NCBI GenBank assembly: GCA_021292165.1
Contig: CM037876.1
Location: forward strand, 211,007,825 to 211,071,824
DNA length: 64,000 nt
DNA from: Shinisaurus crocodilurus
Lineage: Eukaryota; Chordata; Lepidosauria; Squamata; Shinisauridae
Direction: 5' to 3'
Of the stretch, positions 43,480 to 54,375 are shown piece by piece. Position 1 is the first letter of the stretch; each line of letters starts with the position of its first letter. The notes beneath the pieces are model-generated. The model was given only the letters and a program-made list of their open reading frames with translations, was not told the origin of the DNA and ran no database searches. The position numbers and the translations under genes are program-made.

Positions 43480-43830
43480 TACGAACATAGGAAGCTGCCT
43501 TATACTGAGTAAGGTCATTGGCTCATCCAGGGCTTTTTTCTGGTGGAACTCACCAGAACTGAGTTCCAGCACCTTTTCTTCTATTAATTGCATTACAATT
43601 TAATCACCATCTACTCCCGAGGAAATGTAATCCAAGAGTTCCGGTACCCTTTTCTCCAGAAAAAAAGCACTGGGCTCATCTAGCCCAGTATTGGTGACAC
43701 TGACTGGTAACAGCTCTCAAGGTAGGATTCTTTCCTAGCCCTACCTGGAGATGCCAGGGATTGAACCTGGGACCTTCCGCATGCAAAGCATGTGCTCTAC
43801 CCCTGACTGAGCCATGGCTCTTCCCCCTAC
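43480..43830 (-). mobile_element. tRNA-derived SINE type B with nested hAT piece
   Basis: The pieces are 43480-43527 and 43673-43830. On the minus strand the head is tRNA-like: AGAGCACATGCTTTGCATGC and a B box GGTTCAATCCC (complement at 43757-43767), then CTGGCATCTCCAGGTAGGG. The distal part ends in GAAGCTGCCTTATACTGAG (plus-strand text). Confidence 0.8.
43528..43672. mobile_element. Non-autonomous hAT element
   Basis: The ends are CAGGGCTTTTTTCTGG and CCAGAAAAAAAGCACTG. It has a perfect 8-bp TSD GGCTCATC at 43520-43527 and 43673-43680. 145 bp. Confidence 0.9.
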
Positions 43831-43835
43831 CAATA

Positions 43836-43910
43836 GGCTGGATCCAGACTTGCCTCTCTGCAAATGAAAGGGCTCCTTCTATTTACAGAGGGAACCAGGA
43901 TCCAGCAGAG
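43836..43910. repeat. Short TTGGATCC-type MITE
   Basis: GGCTGGATCCAGACTTGCCT and CCAGGATCCAGC flank an inverted TCTCTGCAAATGAAAG / CTATTTACAGAGG pair. Confidence 0.45.
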
Positions 43911-43920
43911 GCTCCTCACT

Positions 43921-44615
43921 GGATTATTTACATGAATGCTATCTAAAGCCTTTCAGAACATTGAAATGACTTGACAAATTTGGTGTATCATAAAATAAAC
44001 TGCATGATAGAATAATGCTTTGTGAATCAGCAAAACCTGAGCTCACCAAAGTTCTCCGAATTCCATCTCAAAGTTTGTTCCAACTCAAGTCTGTATCGGA
44101 GTGCGAGCTTTGTTTTTTTCTTTTAGGATAAAAATCTGTGTGTATTTTCATGTGTATTTTTCCAAATGTACACATCCATTATGCACATCTTTGAAATGTA
44201 CACATTCTTCTCCCATTGATTAAAGCATATTTGTGCGAATTTTCCAAAAATGTGTAGGGGGGTTTTTCATTTGCATTTTTCAAATGTACGCATGCTGTCT
44301 AAATCATTTTTTTTTTGGTCCGTGAATCACATTGCAAGATCTGAAATGTACAGACTTTGACCGCAGATTGTGTCCAAATCTGTGTTCAGTCCTGAAGGTT
44401 GGAACTCGGTGAATCCTGATCAACAATGAACTGAAATGAATTTCTCATACATCCCTATAAATAGTCAATAGAAAGAAGCAATGGATATAGCAGCAATGCT
44501 TGAAAACTCTGGAGTAAGTCAAGTAATTTGCATTATAGGTGCACTGATGCTGAGTGAGTATGAAGGCTATAAACCATTCATTAGTACTATCAGTTCTAGA
44601 ATTAACTTGAGTTGG
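43921..44615. repeat. Local duplication, copy 1 (interrupted)
   Basis: The segments 43921-44020 and 44457-44615 match 45210-45500 in order: GAAATGACTTGACAAAT, GTATCATAAAATAAAC, then GAAGGCTATAAACCA and TATCAGTTCTAG. A hAT-like repeat separates the two segments. Confidence 0.65.
44020..44456. mobile_element. hAT-like repeat, inverse of 31997-32418
   Basis: It shares CAAAGTTCTCC.AATTCCATC, TGTATTTTTCCAAATGTACA, GGAACTCGGTGAATCCTGAT and the end TTTCTCATACATCCCTA. Confidence 0.6.
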
Positions 44616-44624
44616 CTTCAGAGT

Positions 44625-44871
44625 TGCATTCAGCAGAGTTCCATTGACCCTTAAGGGAGAAGGTGGGGTAGCAATTTTTACTGATTCCTCCTTCCTACTG
44701 CAGGCTCCAGTTCCCCCTCCCACGCTGTTCTGGAGGATCCTCCAACCCTCTCCAGCAGCTTTTTAGTGGGCACAGAGGGTGGTAGGAGGAGGAATCCTCT
44801 AAAATTGCTGCCCCACCCCCTTCCATAAGGGTCAGGGGAACTCTGCTGAGAGCAGCTCTGGATCCAACCCA
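44625..44871. mobile_element. TTGGATCC-ended palindromic MITE
   Basis: CAGCAGAGTTCCATTGACCC and AGGTGGGGTAGCAATTTT are mirrored by AAAATTGCTGCCCCACC and GGGTCAGGGGAACTCTGCTG. The right end is CTCTGGATCCAACCCA. Confidence 0.65.
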
Positions 44872-44875
44872 ATGT

Positions 44876-45209
44876 AACCGCTTAGAGAGAGAGTATAAGT
44901 TTGGTATAAGTGTATACTGGTATAACTGTGGATTTTAGATTGAGCTCTTGCAAGTGTATTTCACCATCCAAAGAACAGCAGTTCTCGTTGGGACTCTGAT
45001 CTGTAGCTTCAGTACATCTATCTCGTGCAAAGATTCAACACTTATCACTCATCAAAGAATCCACATTTCATGGGGCTTACTGGGTTATATAAAATCAATC
45101 CATAATTTTTCATCTCAGTGTGCATGATACTTAAAATAGAGATGCTCTCAGCAACCTCCTAACATTCTCACAACATGCGCACACATACAAATTGCTGAAT
45201 TGAAAGGAT
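44876..45209. other. No gene seen
   Basis: Unassigned. Confidence 0.4.
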
Positions 45210-45500
45210 TGTTTATGTGAATACTAATTTAAAGTTTCAGGACATAGAAATGACTTGACAAATCCTATGTATCATAAAATAAACAGTACAGTATAATAAT
45301 AATTTGTGATCAGACTGGCAATCACCAGTAGAAAGCAGCAAAAGATACAGAACAAATGCTTGAATACTCTGCTAAACACTGGCATTATTAAAATAATCTA
45401 TGTTATAATGTGAGTGCACTGATGTTAAGGCAGAATGAAGGCTATAAACCAAACATTAGTGCTATCAGTTCTAGCACTCACCTTAGTGGTGTGTCAAAAT
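45210..45500. repeat. Local duplication, copy 2 (uninterrupted)
   Basis: Continuous counterpart of 43921-44020 plus 44457-44615, about 1.29 kb downstream in the same orientation. It lacks the hAT-like insertion. Confidence 0.65.
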
Positions 45501-45837
45501 AAACCCTGATACGTTAACATTTACAGAAATGAACAACAAGTGTTACAGCTCAGGCATTCATCTGCGATATGCTGGTTACATAAATTGCATTCACACATAT
45601 GGCCATCATTGTCTTCACTATAATTTGAAAGGCAAGTATCATACAATTCATTGCTAATGCACTTTACATTTCTAATGCACTTTGTCATGAAAGCACATTA
45701 TGCCTGTTTTGCTGAACCCTGCAACTAGGTATCCGGCTGTGATTTAATGACCTCGCCAAAAAATGTAGCACATGATACAATGCCATGCTACCTGCAAACT
45801 ATGAAACAGTTACAGCTTGCCCATTTGCTAAATGTTT

Positions 45838-46062
45838 ATATTTATTTTTATTTATTATATTTATGCCCCGCCTTTTTTCCTGCAAGGAACCCAAGGCGGC
45901 TTACATTGTCCTCCTCCTCCTCCTCCTCCTCTCCACTTTATCCTCACAACAACCCTGTGAGGTAGATTAGGCTGAGAGGAAGTGACTGGCCCAAAGTCAC
46001 CCAGTGAGTTTCGTGGATCTCCCGAGTCCCGGTCCAACACCCTAACCACTATGCCACACTGA
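45838..46062 (-). mobile_element. tRNA-derived SINE type A
   Basis: The complement of the family: tail TTTATATTTATGCCCCGCC, AAGGCGGCTTACATTG, CAACAACCCTGTGAGGTAG, CAAAGTCACCCAGTGAG, head TAACCACTATGCCACACTG. A (CTC)n run is at 45909-45932. The B-box segment is deleted. Confidence 0.75.
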
Positions 46063-46335
46063 TCTTTTTAAACCACGTGCTTTGTTATACATGGGTTTAG
46101 CACACAAGAGACTGATGTGAATCAGATCCCTGAAGATGATGTCATTTCATTAAAGTGCAATGCTGCTGGAGTTGGGGAGCAGGGGGTTCCAGCCATTTCT
46201 AACAGGCCCCTCCCCCTCCCCCAATTAAACTACATTCATTCCAGCATTAAGCCCTGCCCTTGTATGCCACCACCTAGCTCTGCCTTCTGGCATCCATATA
46301 TACAGCTCAAACACCTGCAGCAAGGAGGCATTCAC

Positions 46336-46419
46336 TAGTTTCCTGCATTGAGCAGGGCAGGGGGTTGGACTCGATAGCCTTGTAGGCTCCTTCCAACTCT
46401 ATGGTCTATGAAATCTATG
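46336..46419 (+). mobile_element. CR1-like 3' tail
   Basis: TTTCCTGCATTGAGCAGGGC, GGGGGTTGGACTCGATAGCC, TCTATGAAATCTATG. The same tail type as in the 5S chimeras, but no 5S head is visible upstream. Confidence 0.65.
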
Positions 46420-46489
46420 CACACAGCTATGCTAGCTAAGGCCTCCCTGCTGCAAGCCTAAGTGCTGTACACAACACATGCATACCTAG

Positions 46490-46750
46490 GAGAGAGCTAC
46501 AGTAATCCCTTGGATTGCAAGTAACTTGGGTTGAGAGCGTTTTGCAAGACAAGCAAATTTTTAGATATTTATTTATTTGACTTGATAGACAAGCGACGTC
46601 TTGCAATACAAGTACTGTAGTCCGGCTTACATTAAAAAATCTCTGTACAATTTTTTTTTTGGGGGGGGAGCATTTCATTTTGATAGAAGAATGTTTTGGA
46701 TCACAAGCACGTTCCCGGAACGAATTAGGCTCTCAGTCCAAGGCATGGCT
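46490..46750. repeat. Possible mariner-like MITE
   Basis: TACAGTAATCCCTTGGATTG ... GAGAGCGTTTTGCAAGACAA, with CAATACAAGTACTGTAGT. The inverted ACAGTA/TACTGT text suggests a TA-target DNA transposon; the ends are unclear. Confidence 0.35.
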
Positions 46751-46914
46751 GTACACAGTACATGTGATGTCGAGGGCAGCAGGACTACTCGGCATGGGCA
46801 CAGCCCTGCTTGTGTGATGAGTTTAACACTGTTAGTGATGCCTGAATAGGGCTCTAGATTCATTGCACGGTTGCACCTTGGCCAAAGTGAGTTCTCCTCC
46901 ACTTTTAAACTGGG

Positions 46915-47045
46915 AAGTTAAGAAGAGCCCTGCTGGATCAGAACAAAGGCCTATCTCGCCCAGCATCCTGTTTCCCAGAGCGGTTAATCAGATGCCCATG
47001 GGAAGTCTGCAAGCAGGACATGAGCACAATAGCTTAAGAGGAGGA
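46915..47045 (-). mobile_element. CR1 LINE 3' fragment
   Basis: AGAGCCCTGCTGGATCAGAA, AAGGCCTATCTCGCCCAGCA and CCATGGGAAGTCTGCAAGCA are the complement of the CR1 3' region. Confidence 0.75.
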
Positions 47046-47081
47046 GGGCTGGACTACATAAAAATTTGGCCCGAATCTTGT

Positions 47082-47246
47082 CAGGACCGGTGCAAGGCAG
47101 TTTGGTGCCCTAGGCAAGATCAGATATTTAGCGCCCCCCTTCCCACTTGAGAGTGCTGTATTTTTTTTCCAAGGCGTTTCTGGCGCCCCCTTTAGCCCTG
47201 CGCCCTAGGCAGCTGCCTAGCTGGCCTAGTGGTAGCACCGGCCCTG
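47082..47246. mobile_element. Short non-autonomous hAT element
   Basis: The ends are CAGGACCGGTGCAAGG and GGTAGCACCGGCCCTG. It has a perfect 8-bp TSD AATCTTGT at 47074-47081 and 47247-47254. It shares ends with 1120-1686, including GCCCTAGGCA subterminal text. Confidence 0.9.
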
Positions 47247-47402
47247 AATCTTGTGCACAAGGAACGTAGGATGGAGGAGTCAGCTTTTTTTCACTTCCCC
47301 TTCCATGAAGGGTGAACTGCCTGAGGAGAAATTAGGACAGTTTTAACAGATGAAAACAAATACGGGAGAATCCTAACTAAAAATGGCTTGCTCACACTAA
47401 GC

Positions 47403-47728
47403 AAGGCCTGGTGCAGACATGACATTTAGCCATGATTAGCGCTAGTCATGGATTGATGCCTTAACCCTGATTAAGATCCAGGGGCTGGCTTGTCACCTTG
47501 CTAGTATCGAGTCTGGAGAGCTGCAGAAACTGCCTAAACAATGGCTGGCTTGCTTAATGCAGATGTAACGCTTAAAGATGGTTAACACAAAGCATGATTT
47601 GCAAACCTACTTCAACTCATGATTTCAGATCCCGAAGGCCAATCCTTAGGTGCTCACTTCAGATGAAATGCTGAACCATGGTTAAGGAAAACAAACCACG
47701 GTTAAGTGTTACCTCTGCATGTGGCCCA
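47403..47728. repeat. MITE of the AACCATGGTTAAG class
   Basis: The ends GGCCTGGTGCAGACATGACA and GTTACCTCTGCATGTGGCCC are roughly inverted. The interior has TTAGCCATGATTAGC and AACCATGGTTAAGG. Confidence 0.5.
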
Positions 47729-47812
47729 ACTCGGCATTTTACTTGTAGGTTTTTATTCATATGCTGTCTTATAATGTCCTGTTCTTATTACTCTCTAGAT
47801 GAAAAGATAACA

Positions 47813-47910
47813 GTGCAATCCTATAGAATAGTATAGATATTCACTTGGAAGTACGGTAGATTTCATTGTATTCAGTGGGACATACGTATGTGTATTTAGA
47901 ATTGCAGCCT
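47813..47910. repeat. CAATCCTA-type palindromic MITE
   Basis: GTGCAATCCTATAGAATAG, TTCACTTGGAAGTACGG, TTCAGTGGGACATACG, AGAATTGCAGCC. Confidence 0.65.
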
Positions 47911-49680
47911 GAAAGTACAACTATTAGCCATGGCAAGTTGACCAAAAATAAAAAATGCAGTTATAGCAGCAAGTTCATAATTACAAAAAATATCCCACCT
48001 TTTCCAGTTATGTATCATCTACCCAAGTGGTGTGCACCAGTAGCTGTTGCTTTTGTTCTGTGTTTTTAATCTATTAGACTCAGGTAGTGAACATATATCC
48101 CACACTTTTTAGTGTGGCAGGTGGGTGAAATAGCCCATGGGAACTTACAACAACTAAATAGGGCTTTGTATATTGGTGCCAGCTGTTCTTTGCCAAAGGA
48201 TGCAGCACACTGTGATTCTAAACAAGATGCATCTCACTCACATCTGGCTCGCAAAAAGCTCTGGCTTTTCTTTTCTTTTTTTTAACATTATCAACCTTTT
48301 TAGTATGCAACAAAATCTTTTAAGCATCTGACTTTTAATAAGTTAATCCATTCATTGTCTGGAGCTGTGCAAAGTGACATAAAAGCACAATGAAGCCTAA
48401 TTAGACTTGTTCTGTGAAAGTTAATTTGTCAAACCCAGAAGCATAGTTCAGAGATAAATGCTAATATTTGAAAGTCAAATTAAAGTTGAAAAGGTTTGTA
48501 ATAACAGTTAATTAACTCTTGTTTTGTTTTCGTCTCAAAAAACTTGAACCAACTGAAATACCGCTCAGTTCATCTTTAACATTTTGGACCACAAAGATAA
48601 AATTCAAAGCTTTGAGATAAGCCTTTGATGTCGGTATTCTCCACAGATTAGATATTATTTTAAGATCTCTTTGTTTAAAAATTCATTTTTATTATCCCTG
48701 CATGAAATGCATGGCAATTCCCCAAATAACTAACCATCAGGGCAATTAACATCTTCGATCGACACCATATTCCTGATAATTAATACAGACTTTGTACCTC
48801 CCCTGTGATAGCTGCAAGGGTTTGATTTTTCAGAGCAACTGTTCATTTACAGCATCAGTTTCATCCTAATGAAAATGGATTGTGAAACTTTAATGAACAA
48901 GACTTTGCTGTCATTATAATAAAGACTTTGAAACAACACGAAGACCTACATAACAAGCATCTGACAACATGCATGCTGCTACAGTATATCAAGCCAATTA
49001 AGCTATACAATGAATATTTACACCAGTGTGCATTTTTCTTTAACAATGACATAAGATAAATTCATAAAAGTGAGCATTCCATTCCACTCCGACAGTTTCT
49101 GACATTAGAGTTTAATAAACTAGCATCTGTGGAGCGATCGGACTTGATCTGCCCTTCTTTCTGCAATAAACAATTTTCTTTTCTTCTTTTTTTTAAGTCA
49201 GGAAATTAAATTTACATACAGTATGTATGTCCTTGTTATGAGGGTAAAAAAAACCTTTACAAAAACAAACAATGGGGTGTTCTATATCTACTGTTCAGTG
49301 TCTGCATCTTGTAGCAGGTATTTATAAAATCAAGTAATTACAAAAGACATCTGCCAAGGCTCATAAGCTTGTTACCAACAAGGGTATTTATCCATTGGCA
49401 TGGTGTAAAGTAAATAATTGATTTGTTCTGAGGCAGACAACTCCAGTAGGGAATTCTTTTGTCAGCAGTTCTGCACGAACTGGTGATAGATAGTGGTTCT
49501 TTAAGGTCTGACTTCACAACATGTTCTAGATCATTTTTGCGATGATTTCTTCAGAAAATGCTCTAAAAGAAATTATGCTTCTAAAAATAGATTCTGCGTA
49601 ACAGGCAGTTTAATTCCTTAAAAAGAGCTGCATCAGAGTTCAGGGGAAGACGCGGAAGGGGAGAACAGCATATACCCCCC
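47911..49680. other. Repeat-poor AT-rich DNA; possible conserved elements
   Basis: I recognise no repeat here except a homopolymer or two. Between about 48480 and 49130 the text is rich in TAAT-core and TTTGA motifs (CAATTAACATC, TGATAATTAATAC, GCCTTTGATGTCGG). That composition is common in developmental non-coding elements. No coding evidence. Confidence 0.35.
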
Positions 49681-49681
49681 T

Positions 49682-49812
49682 TTCCCAACATGATGCTCCC
49701 CAGATGTTTTAGACATCAACTCCCATCAGCTCCAGCCAGCCTGGCCAATGGTCAAGAATGTTGGGAGTTGTAGTCCAAAACATCTGGAGGGTACTGGGTC
49801 AGGGAAGGCTGG
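49682..49812. mobile_element. Palindromic hAT-type MITE
   Basis: CCCCAGATGTTTTAGACATC and GTTGTAGTCCAAAACATCTG form the arms; outer TTCCCAACATGATGCTCCC versus GGGTACTGGGTCAGGGAAGG. Confidence 0.7.
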
Positions 49813-50339
49813 CATACATATTGGGTGTGCAGCAGCTTTCCATATTCTCATGCAACCAATAGTGCTTTCTAAACTGCATAGCTATTGCATTATGCCCCTT
49901 ATGAAGAACCCTGTCCACAGAAAGACATATCTGGACAGTTTGGTTCCTTGCTTACAGAGGTCCTCCTAACCGAAAACTCTGACAACCCTATTACTGGATA
50001 TCATACAAAGTACAATAGGCCACATGGCCCACACAAATCGAAAACCTCACCACCACACCCCAGTGTCCTCTGCTGGAGGCAGCTGCCTTACTCTGCCTAA
50101 TGGTAAGACCAGTCCTGCCCATTGCCAATGTCCTAGGAAATGGGATAGTCTGCATATACGAGAGGAAATAGATACCAGTTAGGGGCTGAAGTATAATTAC
50201 CTTTTTTTCTGATTTACCTTTTCACTTAGATTGAAAACTGCCACCCCTCTTGCAGAGAATTTTTTGGCAGTCCTCTCAAACCATGTTGGAAAAGCCACCA
50301 CCTCTATAGAGCATTCACGTTGCTCCCAGAGAGTCCACA
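49813..50339. other. No gene seen
   Basis: Unassigned. Confidence 0.4.
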
Positions 50340-50935
50340 CTATGGCAAAAGAACATAAGAAGAACCATGCTGGATCAGACCAAAGGCTTATCCAGTCCAG
50401 CATTCTGTTCTTACAGTGGCTAAACCAATGCCCCAATGGGAAGCCCACTAATAGCGCAATTCCACCCTCTTGCTTGTGTTCCCCAGCAACTGGTGTACAT
50501 GGGCATACTGCCTCTAATACTGGAGGTAATATATAGTCATGATGACTAGTAGCTACTGATAGATTATCCTCCATGGGTTGGATCCAGGACTTGCCTTCCA
50601 CAAGAGGAAGGGCTCTGCTTGCAAGAGGTTCCTCTACCTGATTTTTGGGGATCCCCCTTCTCCTCCCCACATCATGGCTTACCCCATTCACCAGGGCCTC
50701 CTCCTGACTCTCTCTAGCATCTCTCTAGCATCTTCAGGGGGCTGGAGTGGCTGCCATGGGCAGTGGGGGACAGGGAAGTCCACTTCTATCAGCACAATTG
50801 ACCCAGCATAAGTCTGGATCCAACCCAATGGATTCATCTAATAGCCTTTTAAAGCCATCCACATTAGTGGCCATCACTACATCTTTGGGTAGTGAATGCC
50901 ATAGTTTAAACCATGTGCTGTGTAAAGAAGTATAT
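50340..50935 (-). mobile_element. CR1 LINE 3' fragment with nested MITE
   Basis: The complement of the CR1 3' end (AACATAAGAAGAACCATGCT, CAGACCAAAGGCTTATCCAG, GCAACTGGTGTACATGGGCA) is broken by 50576-50829. It resumes with ATTCATCTAATAGCCTTTTA and TAGTGAATGCCATAGTTTAA. Confidence 0.8.
50576..50829. mobile_element. TTGGATCC-ended MITE nested in CR1
   Basis: The left end GGTTGGATCCAGGACTTGCC and right end AGTCTGGATCCAACCC are inverted. It sits cleanly inside CR1 sequence. I cannot fix the TSD length. Confidence 0.7.
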
Positions 50936-50939
50936 ATAC

Positions 50940-52190
50940 CCGATGAGATATACAGGCATACAAAACAGTGGAGCCAAAGGTGTGGGCGCTCGCTCGCTAC
51001 ATGGAACACTTAAGTGCTCCCTATGATGTCTTGACTCCTTGGCTGCTTCTTCTGCTGCTTCTGACACACGGCCCCTAATCCAAGCAGCTTTTCTGTCAGT
51101 AAAAAAGCTGCTCACATCAGCAGCAGCATTAAGGTTCCCATGGAGTGTGAAAACATAGGAGAGTATCCAGGTTGCTTCCTAGCGAAATTTGGGGCAGTTT
51201 GTATTGAGAATATGTATGTTATAATGTTCAGAACTTCAGGTTAATCCCAGTCCCTAAACCACTGACATCAATGTTTAACAGACTTGTACCGAGGGCAAAC
51301 TACTGCACATGATTGAAGTGGCATGCATGAAGCCGCAAGGAGAGTAGCACAGTTTTGCAGCCCTCCAACTACTTGCTCTTAAATAATCACATCGAGCTTA
51401 TTTCCATCCATGCAATATCAGTGCAGCAGACGCACAATGTGTTAGCCAATGAATTTACTTTGGCACCAGCATTGCCCATGAAATTTATGTTGAACAGATG
51501 CACGAAGTCCGCTATACACATATTTTAGAACTGACATCAGCTTAGCCAGCGAGACTGGCTGACTCCCTGAAAACACAATTACATAATAAAAGAGTTCAGT
51601 ATTTTGCTGATTGTATTTGCCATTTCTAGGAAATTACAGTGTACCTAATAGAGTTTGTTGCCTCCTGATTTAACATTTCATTTTGTTAATGTTATTAAAG
51701 TTTGCAAGTTGAACTATTAGAAAAGCAGAACAATTTCCTTTCAGATCAGAGCCAATGTTTCTACAAATACCATAATAGCCTGGGGGGGCTGACGGAACAA
51801 CGCAGCTGAACATTCCACCTGCAAAAATGAGCTCATTGTCTGTGGACTGCGCTCCTCCACCAGTCCAAGAAGCCAGAGGCCAGGGCTGCTAGCCCCAGTC
51901 CTGCCACCAAGACAACACACCTGATAGTGGGTGGGTGGGTGGATTGTGTTTTCTCTTATTTTTAGAATGTGTGCAGGAGTAAGTCAATGAAACATGACTG
52001 AAATAAGAAAAAGGAAGAAGAATGCTTTAAGTTTTCTAAAGGCAGAAAAAAATAAAAAGTCATAAAGGAGGAGGAGGAGGGGGAGGAGGGGTGGTGATGG
52101 TGGTGGTGGTGGTTTTTTTAAAGAGCCCAACTTAGGACGACTTTGCAACTTACATGTTTTAGACCTAAATCTAAGCACCAAACTAGCCCT
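50940..52190. other. Repeat-poor DNA; no gene
   Basis: No recognised repeats apart from a G run near 51783 and a GGA/GGT-rich tract at 52063-52113. The 51550-51780 text is AT-rich and looks single-copy. Confidence 0.35.
52063..52113. repeat. (GGA)n/(GGT)n simple repeat
   Basis: Purine-rich GGA units change to GGT units. Confidence 0.85.
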
Positions 52191-52195
52191 CTATT

Positions 52196-52345
52196 ATTCA
52201 CACTGACAGAGTGGCAGCGACTTCTCAAGGTTTCAGGCAGGATTCATCCTAGCCCTTCCTGAAGATGCCAGGGAGCAAACCTGGGACCTACTGCATGCAA
52301 AGCATGTGCTCTACCACTGAGCCATAGTTCCTCCTGTATGTGATC
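52196..52345 (-). mobile_element. tRNA-derived SINE type B
   Basis: Complement of the head: AAGATGCCAGGGAGCAAACC, GGGACCTACTGCATGCAAAG, TGTGCTCTACCACTGAGCCA. Confidence 0.75.
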
Positions 52346-52499
52346 ACATTTAACATATCTGTTGTTGTTTTTTAAAGAAAAATAGTGGCCACAGGGAAGG
52401 TTTGGGACGATGGAGTTCTGGGAGGTGGTGTTAACCCTTTCCCCCACACTGTGGTCCCAACAAAAATCAGGCAGCCCCAAAGGTGCAAGAGGAAAGGTG

Positions 52500-52691
52500 G
52501 AAGTGAATGCCATCATTTAACTATGCTCTGTGTGAAGAAGTCCTTCCTTTTATCTGTCCTGAATCGCCCACCAATCAGCTTCATGGAATGACCCCGGGTA
52601 CTAGTATTATGAGAGAGGGAGAAAATCATGTACACAATTAGGCACACACCATGCCTAATTTTGTACACCTCTATTATGCCTCCCCTTTGTC
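52500..52691 (-). mobile_element. Inverted CR1 fragment
   Basis: Almost exactly the reverse complement of 53455-53645. Shared marks include TTAGGCACACACCATGCC and CCCCGGGTACTAGTATTATG. Confidence 0.85.
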
Positions 52692-52949
52692 GACTCCCCG
52701 CATGTGGCCAATAGTAGCTTCAAGAGGCAATTTTCATCGGGACCATGGGGGAGTATCCAACACTGCCTGCCTGTAAGCAGAGCCCACCGATGCTTCTGTT
52801 CCATGAGTGGCCAGCCCCACCTATTCCATTGTGCAAGCAGCGCCTATCACTTGTGCAACAGAGATTTAGCACTTCCAGGGGCAAGCCCCCAAAAGAGCAG
52901 AGATGCTCATTCCAGCATCATGTTCCAGGCAGCAGTACATTTGGGTGGT

Positions 52950-53935
52950 TAAAACTAAAAGGGATTGTGAGGGATCTCTCCAAAATAGGAGAATGGGCAT
53001 CATAACGGCAAAGGCAGTTCAGTGTAAGCAAGTGTAAAGAGATGCACGTTGGGGCAAAAAATAATAATCCCAACTTCAAGTATAAACTGATGGGATCTCA
53101 GCTAGTGGTGTGGCTGGCTAACAAAGAAAGAGATCTTGGGGTTGTGGTGGACAGCTCAATGAAAATGTCAGCCCAGTGTGCGGCTGCTGTGAAAAAGGCA
53201 AACTCCTTAAGCACACTTAGGAAAGGAAAAATAAACCTGCCAAGAAAATAATACTGCCCTTATATGAATCTATGGTGCAACCACACTTAGAATACTGTGT
53301 ACAGTTCTGGTCACTGCACCTAAAAAAGGAAATTGTAGAGTTGGGAAAAGTGCAGAAAAGGGCAACTAAAATGATCCAAGGGCTGGAGCAACTCCCCTAT
53401 GAGGAAAGGTAACAAAATCTGGGATTGTTTAGCTTAGAAAACACAACAGTTGACAAAGGGGAGGCATAATAGAGGTGTACAAAATTAGGCATGGTGTGTG
53501 CCTAATTGTGTACATGATTTTCCCCCTCTCTCATAATACTAGTACCCGGGGTCATTCCATGAAGCTGATTGGTGGGCGATTCAGGGCAGATAAAAGGAAG
53601 GACTTTTTCACACAGAGCATAGTTAAATGATGGCATTCACTTCCACAAGATGTAGAGAGGGCCACCAATTTGGAGGGCTTTAAAAGGGGATTGGACAAAT
53701 TCAAGGAGGATAAGGCTTCCTATGGCTACTAATCCCAATGATACTGCTACCTCCAGTATCAGAGGCACTATGCTTATGTACACCAGTTGCTGGGGAACAT
53801 GGGCAGGAGGGTGCCCTTGCACTCATGTCCTGCTTGTGGGTTGCCTGTGGGCAGCTGGTTGGCCTCTATGTGACCAGAATGCTGGACTAGATGGACCCTT
53901 GTTCTGATCCAGCATGGCTCTTCTTATATTCTAAT
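52950..53935 (+). mobile_element. CR1 LINE, ORF2 C-terminus and 3' end
   Basis: It encodes NKERDLGVVVDSSMKMSAQC and AAVKKANS, the CR1 RT C-terminal region. It then runs through AACCACACTTAGAATACTGT, GGCAACTAAAATGATCCAAG, GGGCGATTCAGGGCAGATAA and the 3' CTAGATGGACCCTTGTTCTG. Several stops interrupt it. The left edge is approximate. Confidence 0.85.
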
Positions 53936-54005
53936 TGACTGATTGTGCATATCTGGAAATCTTTTGGAATCATAAACCCCATTTACTTGTATTGTAGAAC
54001 ACCTA

Positions 54006-54070
54006 CTGGCTGGGGCATGCTGGGAGTTGTAGGCCAAGAACATCTGGGGACCCAAGGTTGGAGAACACTG
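54006..54070. repeat. Palindromic MITE, right half only
   Basis: GGCATGCTGGGAGTTGTAGG to GGGGACCCAAGGTTGGAGAA and ACACTG: the right arm of the family at 17356-17475. Confidence 0.7.
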
Positions 54071-54154
54071 ATCTAATATGTTGGCCTACCTCTCTCTCTT
54101 TCTTATATTTATGTTTATCTCTTAAATATAGGCTGCTTGATGGGTTAAGGATTA

Positions 54155-54375
54155 TGGGCACAATCCAACAAAAGTTAAGCGCTTGGCCCAGTCTACGTCT
54201 ATGCATGTTTACTTGACATCACATTTCACTGATTTCAGTGAAGTAAATTCACAAGTAAGTTCCACTGAGGGACTTACATGTTACATCTGAGTAGACATGT
54301 ATAGGATTGCGCTGTTAGTCTCCTATTGAATCAGTGGGACTTTTAAGTGCTTAACTCTGGCTGTATTGTGCTCTG
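54155..54375. repeat. Nested palindromic MITEs
   Basis: The outer arms GCACAATCCAACAAAAGTTA / AAGTGCTTAACTCTGGCTG enclose an inner CAATCCTA-type pair, TCTATGCATGTTTACTTGAC and GAGTAGACATGTATAGGATT. Confidence 0.55.

Noticed and set aside
50197..50691. 164-codon minus-strand frame
   Set aside because: Most of it is the out-of-frame reading of a CR1 3' end and its nested MITE.
52500..53935. Twin-priming 5' inversion of one CR1 insertion
   Set aside because: In twin priming the inverted and direct parts do not overlap; here they cover the same CR1 segment.
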